64,000 nucleotides of DNA from Euonymus europaeus (Eukaryota > Streptophyta > Magnoliopsida > Celastrales > Celastraceae), in NCBI GenBank assembly GCA_963580455.1, contig OY756957.1, forward strand, positions 8,003,001 to 8,067,000, in the 5' to 3' direction. Numbering within the stretch: the first letter of the stretch is position 1; every line of letters starts with the position of its first letter. A model generated the notes under the pieces. That model was given only the letters and a program-made list of their open reading frames with translations, did no database searches and was not told the origin of the DNA. Positions 57,706-64,000 of the stretch are shown here, one piece after another. The position numbers were made by a program, and so were the translations under genes.

Positions 57706-59921
57706 GGGGATGCTGTTTTGACTGCTTGTCATCTGATTAATAGGATGCCTAGTCTTGTGTTGGATAACAAAACTCCCTTCTCCATCTTATTTCCTACACG
57801 TACTCCTTTTTTGTCTCCCCTCGTGTTTTTGGATGTGTTGCTTTTGTTCATATTTTGGACACCGGCCTCGACAAACTATCTCCTCATGCTCATAAATGCA
57901 TTTTTCTAGGATACTCCCGTACTCAGAAAGGTTATCGGTGTTATTGTCCTTCCTCCCATCGTTACTTTGTCGGTGCTGATGTCACCTTTTTTGAAAATGT
58001 TCCTTTTTATTCTGCAGAGGGTTCTTCACTGGTTTTTGATGATTCTTCCACTGGGTCTTCTGTTCCCGAGTCCACAGTTCTTGTTCTTCTTCTCTCTCTT
58101 GGTTCCCTTCGTGAGGGGGAGGAGTCATCTTTAGAGACAAAATCATCTCCAGTAGAAATATCACCTACTGATGAGGAGTCATCTCCAGAGACAAAATCAT
58201 CTCCAGTAGAAATATCACCTACTGATGATCCTCCATTGCAAGTATTTCACCGGACTCCAAATAGGAAAGTTATCTCGTATGGTTTAGGTAAGCGTGCTTG
58301 TACTAAATATCTCATTTCTAACTTTGTTTCATATCATCGTGTTTCTTCTTGTTTCCATTCGTTTGTTTGTGCTTTGTCTACTGTTTCTATTCCAGAATCT
58401 TATAAAGAAGCCATATCTTCTCCCATATGGAAGCAAGCAATGGATGAAGAAATGAGTGCACTCCATCATAATCATACATGGGAGTTGACCGAACTTCCTT
58501 CTAGGAAACATACAGTGGGATGTCGATGGGTCTATACTGTAAAATACTTACCCGATGGATCTATTGAATGTCTTAAGGCTACATTGGTGGCAAAGGGTTA
58601 CACTCAAACATATGGAGTAGATTATATGGAAACTTTCTCTCTTGTTGCTCGTTTGAATTCAGTGCGTATTCTCTTTGCGGTTGCTGTCAATCAATCTTGG
58701 CCCTTATTTCAACTTGACATCAAAAATGCCTTTCTTCATGGTGATCTCCAGGAAGAAGTATACATGGACCAGCCCCCAGGGTATGTTCTTTCTGGAAATG
58801 AAAACTTGGTTTGTCGTCTGCGCAAATCTTTGTATGGTTTAAAACAATCTCATCGTGCTTGGTTTGCCCGTTTTAGTAAAGCTTTGGTAGATTATGGCTA
58901 TAAGAGGTCTATGTTTGATCACTCAGTTTTTGTTCGGAATCGGTCATCTGGTATTGTTATTCTTATTATTTATGTTGATGATATTATCATATATGGTGAT
59001 GACCATGAAGGCAATAGTGAATTAAAGAGTTATTTGAGCAGTCAATTTTGTACCAAGAACTTGGGGAATCTTCGATACTTTCTTGGTATAGAAGTGGCTC
59101 GATCTTCAAGTGGTCTATTCCTCTCTCAGCGAAAATATATTTTTGATCTCCTTATTGAGACAGGTTTATTGGGAGCTCGTCTTGTAGACACTCCTATAGA
59201 TGCTAAAGCTAGGCTTGATCCTGATACTAGAGCTATTTTCCAAGATGTTGGCAGATATCGTCGCTTAGTAGGTAAACTAATGTATCTTACAGTTACTCGC
59301 CCAGGCATTGCCTATGCCGTGAGTATTGTTAGTCGCTTTATGCAGGCTCCTCGCTCTCCTCATTTTGATGCAGTGTGGTGTATCTTACGCTACTTGAAAG
59401 GCTCTATTGGACGAGGGTTGTTTTATCGTCCATCATCTCTTCATGTGTTCGGGTATAGTGATGCAGATTGGGCTGGCTCTCATTCTGATCGGCGGTCTAC
59501 ATCTGGATATTGTACCTTTGCTGGTGATAATCTAGTCACTTGGCATTCTAAGAAACAACAAGTGGTTGCTCGTTCTAGTGCCGAATCAGAATATCGTGCC
59601 ATGGCACACACAGCTTCTGAGATGTTATGGGTGTTTTTCATTCTCTCAGATTTTGGTGTTAAAGTGCCACGTCCTATGCCTATGTATGATAATCAAGCGG
59701 CTATTTATATTGCCAACAATCCTATTTTTCATGAGCGTACCAAGAACATTGAAGTCGACTGTCATTTCATCCGTGATCTGGTGTTGCGCAAAGACATTTG
59801 TACTTCTTATGTTTCATCAGCCTCTCAATTGGGAGATTTCTTTACTAAACCTTTATTTTCAGCTATGTTTCATAAGTTTTGTACCAAGCTGAGTATGTAT
59901 AATTTGTATACTCCAGCTTGA
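57706..59921 (+). pseudogene. Copia integrase C-terminus, reverse transcriptase and RNase H
   Basis: It opens with [16 protein letters not shown] in the preceding frame; the frame then changes near 57807-57824 and stays open for 688 codons to the TGA at 59919-59921. It contains [17 protein letters not shown], a Ser/Glu/Pro linker with an in-frame duplication, the reverse transcriptase (CRWVYTVKYLPDGSIE, LDIKNAFLHGDLQEEVYM, KSLYGLKQSHRAWF, YVDDIIIYG) and the RNase H (GYSDADWAGSHSDRRS, ARSSAESEYRAMA, DNQAAIYIANNPIFHERTK). The stop lies within the polypurine tract region. Confidence 0.92.
58119..58226 (+). repeat. 54-bp in-frame tandem duplication in copia pol linker
   Basis: Two copies (58119-58172 and 58173-58226) encode EESSLETKSSPVEISPTD and the same with Pro for Leu. 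It adds 18 residues to the linker between integrase and reverse transcriptase without shifting the frame. Confidence 0.95.
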
Positions 59922-59927
59922 GGGGGC

Positions 59928-60121
59928 TGTTAAATATTGTAAGGGTATTATGGTCTTTGTAGTAACTAAGGGTATTTTAGTCTTTGTGGTAACTTGTCTC
60001 TAGGGTATTATTGTTGTACTTAACTGTTAGGAAAAGAATCTGAAGTGTAGGTTTTTTCTCTTCTGCCGTCTCTTCTACTGTTGTTCCTCTCTTCTCTATT
60101 ATCAACTATTCTCTGCTGACT
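59928..60121 (+). repeat. 3' LTR of plus-strand copia element
   Basis: 194 bases, five substitutions from the 5' LTR, followed by the CATAT target duplication. Confidence 0.95.
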
Positions 60122-60126
60122 CATAT

Positions 60127-60487
60127 ATTAGTACGATATATTTTACTAGCAGTGTAATTTAATTAATTTAATAATATACAATAAATGAGAGAAAGATTCA
60201 AAATCACTTCACGTTTGATAGAATTAGATAACATTTTCTATATAAGACAAAATAATTTAATCAAAAATAAATAAATACTGTGCTTATAACGCAATTAAAT
60301 TACCAACAAGATGTTGATGAAACAACTTCAAAAAGGTTTGCTTGAAATGCTCTATGACAAGTATTTTATGATTGCAAGTTGTCGGGAATGATATATTGAT
60401 AAATGTGTATATATGCATAGAGGATTTCTTTTTTCAAATGGATCTTTGCTTGTTAGGTTTGTAAAATTACATACAATTTTATAAGGT
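60127..60487. other. Intergenic, no gene seen
   Basis: AT-rich flank of the copia insertion site without features. Confidence 0.5.
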
Positions 60488-60740
60488 GAGGGAAATTGTA
60501 ACACACCAAATAATTATTAATTTAATATGTCTCACGTGGGTGTGAGTTAATAGGTGTTATGGATGTTGTGATATCTTGATAATTATGTGCATTGTTTGAA
60601 ATGTGATGTGATTGCGATGTGAGGAGATAATAAACTTTGAATAGTTGAAATCATCTTGGTAAGAAATTTCGAGAATGAAATTTTTATAAGGAGGAGAGAC
60701 TGTAACACTCCGAGTCATGGGATAACTTATGCAATAGGAC
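60488..60740 (+). mobile_element. Fragment of gypsy-type element: polypurine tract and LTR start
   Basis: At 60667-60727 the sequence reads TCGAGAATGAAATTTTTATA, AGGAGGAGAGAC, then TGTAACACTCCGAG, which is the usual end of pol, polypurine tract and LTR start of plant chromoviral gypsy elements. Another LTR-start-like TGTAACACACC is at 60498. No coding sequence or partner LTR was found. Confidence 0.5.
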
Positions 60741-61029
60741 AAAGTAACGTAAGTGGTATTTATTATGATTTTTAGTATGTGCAATATTATGTGTTAAATA
60801 TGATCAAAATATTTTTCATAAATTCTATCTAAGAAATAAAAATTTATGGGCGAAATAATGATTGAAATCGGAGGTAAAATGGAAGTATCGTGAATTTTAG
60901 AATTGGAAAATGAGGATACTACAAATGAAGATATAGGTAATGTCAAGTTGGTAAATAATGATTGTTGGTACATGTAATTAAACGTAAAAAGGGAGGGCAT
61001 AATTTATGATTTTAGTAGCGAATTCAAAC

Positions 61030-61310
61030 CTTTTAGGTTATAACATAGAAATCCGATACATGAGCTCGTTAGGGTTTAGTGAATTCATTCTCCTTGGGGT
61101 TTATAACACTTATTGTTTAGGTTATAACATGAAAATCCGATACACGAGCCCGTTAGAGTTTAGCGAATTCGTTTTGCTTGGGGTTTATAACATTTATTGT
61201 TTAGGTTACAACATGAAAATCTGAAACACGAGCCCGTTAGAGTTTAGCGAATTCGTTCACCTTATTATTTAACACTTATTGTTTAGATTACAGTATGAAA
61301 ATCTGTATAC
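61030..61310 (+). repeat. 84-bp tandem array, about 3.5 units (MULE-family array)
   Basis: GGTTATAACAT or variants start at 61036, 61120, 61204 and 61286. Units carry CACGAGCCCGTTAGAGTTTA and CACTTATTGTTTAGG. It matches, inverted, the array in the non-autonomous MULE. Confidence 0.9.
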
Positions 61311-61319
61311 GAGCCCATA

Positions 61320-61657
61320 TTAGTATCTATAAATAAACATTAGAACTTACGTAATCCACATATTAGTGCAAAAAAAAATGTAATTAAAAATGACTCAATA
61401 AAATCCATCAATGATGGATCTTATTGGATAAATCTTTATTTGTTGATTCAGGATATATACTTTTTTCAAAATCTAATATGTATTTTGAGAGAAAAAATGT
61501 TTTAAAATATCGTTTAAGAAAAAAAAAATACTATGAGTTTTTAAATAATATATTTTATTTTTTAAAATTTTAATTTTTCATATTATATGATTGCAAAACA
61601 TGTTATGTAAACTTAATTAATACTGAATTACAAAAATTTAGACTATTTAAGGCGCTC
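61320..61657 (-). mobile_element. One-ended copy of the non-autonomous MULE (right arm)
   Basis: Read on the minus strand from 61657 it gives GAGCGCCTTAAATAGTCTAA, then AAATTTTTGTAAT and the long arm of the element at 33729, including GAAAAATTAAAATTTT. The adjoining array is 61030-61310. The opposite arm is absent, so the copy is truncated on its left. Confidence 0.75.
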
Positions 61658-61748
61658 AATCGAAAAACGTGAAATTGTGGTACACCCAAAATTGTGATGG
61701 TCTATCGTCAGATACATCACATAAACGACGTCGTAATACATTTTCGTT

Positions 61749-61847
61749 ATGATCTTCGATGAGAACTTCAGTGGTAGTTCGCACTTCGCAGTAGTAACGA
61801 TTCTGCCCTCAAGTCTCTACCTCTCCGAGTCCACTGACCCAAAGAAG
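61749..61847 (+). other. Possible noncoding leader exon of the EYA gene
   Basis: An exon-like stretch ending AAAGAAG before a GTAACA donor, about 350 bases upstream of the EYA start. Joining its own ATG frame to the next acceptor gives an early stop, so if it is an exon it is probably untranslated. Confidence 0.3.
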
Positions 61848-62198
61848 GTAACAATCTATCTCACGCTTAAAGCCTCAAAGTTCAGACTTTTGAATGTTTT
61901 TTTGGTTTTAGTGGCCGTATTTTTATGTAAGGATGTGATCGAGAGAACTTTTGTGTTGCCCCATCACTTCTTGATTTTTTTTCTTCTGCTAATTGTAATT
62001 GTAAATAATTTTGTTTATTTCTCTTTTTTCATTGATTGTTTGGCTATTGGGAAAATTCGGGAACGTTTTTTATAGCAGAACAGACAATTTAATGTTATTG
62101 CAGTTTTAAAAATTTCATTTGTCTGTTTAGGTTCATTTTTGTGCATTAGCTATGTATTTTGGATTTAACTATCGATTATTGACCCAGAAATATAAAAT

Positions 62199-64000
62199 AT
62201 GTACAGGGATATTATGGATAGGATAGTGAATGTGTATATCTGGGACATGGATGAGACACTTATTTTGCTCAAATCTTTATTGAATGGGAGATACGCCCAG
62301 CCTTTCAACGGCTTGAAAGATGTGAAGAAGGGCGTTGAGATTGGGAAGATGTGGGAGAACTATATTCTTCAAATTTGTGATGATTTCTTCTTTTACGAGC
62401 AAGTGAGTTTATGCCTTTCTGTCACTTTTGTTGTTGGCATTTGTAAATTCTCTGCTCCGTATATGCTATTTGAATGCATTAATGTTTATTTGATATGAAT
62501 TTGGTATGCAGATTGAAAACTGTAATAATCCTTTTCTTGATTCCTTGAGCCAATATGATGATGGGCTAAATCTCACTGATTATGATTTCAACCAAGATGG
62601 ATTTAGTTCTCCGTATGATGATCACAACAAAAGAAAACTAGCCTACAGACACCGTGTTATAGCAAATCGATACAAACAGGTAATAGCCAAGTTACACAAA
62701 TCCATGAGGTCTCATTTATGAAATTTTAATATGAAATTATTTGCTGAAGTGATGATTTATATTTGCCATTGGAGGAAGTCCATAACAAGGGCATTAGAGG
62801 CAAAATTTATGTAGTGGACAGATTGTAGGTGTTCTTTGGTTTGAAAAACTATTTTCTGTTTTCTTCCCTTATATTTTCCATGTTTTAAGCTTTGTTTTAC
62901 AACACCCAAAACGTCTATTTGATTTTTTGGGATTTTAAAGAGAATATGCTCAAAATGCATTTTGAAAAACAATGCAAACCAATCACATTTTAGCCATTTT
63001 CTGCATTTTGAAAAGCTCAAAGTAGAAAATGCTCTCAAAACACTCCAACCAATCAGCCAAGCGTTCCAATGTGTGCTTATGCATCCTTTTACATGAACAT
63101 GCATATTTGCGAGATAGATGTATGTTTTCTTTTATGCCCCTTGTTGTAACAGTCTATTTGCACTTATGAACTTCGGGGAGTTATTCCTCAATTAATCCTC
63201 ATGCACCAATATCAGACAAAACTACTAGAACCTTCGGCTATCAAACTTGTCATTTAACAAAGATGCCTACGGTCTTACAAGTGTGATAGGGCTCATGAAG
63301 TTAGAAATTTAGGCATCAAAAGTTCTACAGGAACAATCTTAGGACTTGTAGGTGGACTAAAGATCCAAAATGACAGGTTCGATAGCTGAAGGTTGTAGAC
63401 GATGCTTTAGTTTTGGTAATATGACCATGACAACTACATGGGCCATTTGGGGCTACTTCTGATGGATCATTTGGTGTGGTTGAACAGTGAGAATATGCGA
63501 AATTGATGTATCTAGAATGTATAATGTGGGTGGGTTGGTTTTGATAATCAAGGGGCCCAAGATGTTGCCCCTTTTCTGTTTCTTTGAACAATATCAACAA
63601 AAGTCTTTCTCAAACCATGTCTATGCCATATTAGTACCTTTTAGATGACAGGCTATCTGTTTGATGTGGTGCGCTGTGCGCCCCTTAGATTCAGAAATTA
63701 GGACCGTGCTAGAGTCAATACATCCAGTTAGACATTCAAATGCTAGGTGTGCAATGAGCAGGTGAACTCATGGCATGTTGATAGTTGGATTAAGGATATT
63801 TTTTCCTGGCACCAATTCATTCATATTCTTGGAGTCCAATAACATAAAACAAAATCGGACTCATTGGTGATGTAATCTTCTAAGAGATCTCTCTCTTCTT
63901 ATTAACAAATTTCACTTTCCGACACTTTGTCAAATATATTATGGAAACAAAACGAAAATTTAGAAGTAGATTATGCTATGATGTTGAATTCTATCAAACT
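62199..64000 (+). CDS. EYA: Eyes-absent (EYA) homologue, 5' part; haloacid-dehalogenase phosphatase
   Basis: A plant EYA protein is an Asp-based (HAD) protein tyrosine phosphatase. The first coding exon runs 62199-62402 (GT donor) and the second 62512-62679 (AG acceptor, GT donor); both are in phase 0. The HAD motif I is VYIWDMDETLILL with the nucleophile in DMDET. GVEIGKMWENYILQICDDFF, YEQIENCNNPFL, LSQYDDGLNL and NKRKLAYRHRVIANRYKQ match the plant EYA N-terminal half. ATG at 62199 or 62214 would serve; a TAA lies just upstream in frame at 62193. The remaining half, with HAD motifs II-IV, was not found in 62680-64000, so it lies beyond the window or behind a long intron. Confidence 0.88.
62680..64000. 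other. Presumed EYA intron 3, no further exon recognised
   Basis: No frame matches the second half of EYA. The stretch around 62840-63080 has repeated AAAATGCATTTTGAAAA-like and CCAATCA motifs that look like a degraded MITE. No other feature seen. Confidence 0.35.

Larger units (their letters stand above)
55144..60121 (+). mobile_element. Copia LTR retrotransposon, nearly complete, young
   Basis: Two 194-bp LTRs (55144-55337 and 59928-60121) differ at five positions. The target duplication CATAT is perfect (55139-55143 and 60122-60126). The primer-binding site TGGTATCGGAGC follows the 5' LTR directly, and a polypurine tract (TTGAGGGGGC) precedes the 3' LTR. The order is gag, protease, integrase, reverse transcriptase, RNase H. 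Four lesions break the reading frame: TGA in gag at 55958, one base lost in a G-run near 56468-56472, TAG at 57703, and a frame change near 57807-57824. Length is 4978 bases. Confidence 0.95.

Noticed and set aside
61006..61224. 72-codon + frame with a repeated peptide
   Set aside because: Produced by the 84-bp tandem array, whose unit is also a multiple of three.
1..64000. CRISPR array, tRNA or rRNA genes, prokaryotic operons
   Set aside because: No regular spacer-repeat structure, cloverleaf or rRNA sequence was recognised, and the gene structures are those of a plant nuclear genome. A tRNAscan run would settle the tRNA point.

Overview
This is a nuclear window from a flowering plant, most likely a eudicot. 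It is AT-rich, its host genes have introns, it contains a plastid-targeted ferredoxin gene, and every mobile element belongs to a plant family (copia, Tat/Ogre-like, MULE, hAT, LINE, Stowaway-like). The species cannot be named from the sequence. No tRNA, rRNA, CRISPR or bacterial operon was seen.

Host genes are few. Two related cytochrome P450 genes of CYP716 type lie on the + strand at 6475-8962 and 31631-33201. They share intron positions and look like a tandem pair pushed 22.7 kb apart by mobile elements. A phosphate-transporter (PHT1) pseudogene is at 22787-23400. An unidentified gene starting at 23711 has been split after its ninth codon by a 7-kb MULE. A complete six-exon gene for ferredoxin C2 (FDC2) is at 50442-53588. 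The first coding exons of an Eyes-absent (EYA) phosphatase homologue are at 62199-62679 and run towards the right edge.

Mobile DNA, left to right: decayed retroelement remains (1-3413); a Tat/Ogre-like LTR (3414-5117); a Stowaway-like MITE inside P450-1; an hAT element (11269-15755) lying between what may be the ends of an older element; a broken minus-strand copia element (about 16235-20753); MULE-I with long TIRs and target duplication (23738-30774); a 1-kb non-autonomous MULE with 9-bp duplications (33729-34731); MULE-II of related ends (about 35001-44596), with a 2.2-kb solo LTR (40568-42810) nested in it; a LINE deletion derivative flanked by 13-17-bp duplications (about 45076-47052); a 30-bp minisatellite (about 47510-48230); two MITE-like inverted repeats in or beside FDC2; a young copia element with 194-bp LTRs and a 5-bp duplication (55144-60121); and one-ended fragments of a gypsy element and of the MULE family (60488-61657).

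The most notable pattern is that both large MULEs carry two convergent genes: a transposase on + (MuDR/SWIM type in MULE-I, FAR1 type in MULE-II) and a multi-exon gene on - ending in a Ulp1/C48 SUMO-protease-like domain with its His, Asp and Cys blocks still visible. Each MULE also has its own recurrent short internal motif (TGCTCGACC in MULE-I, ACAATGTAAT in MULE-II), and the MULE-II motif recurs in the small non-autonomous element.
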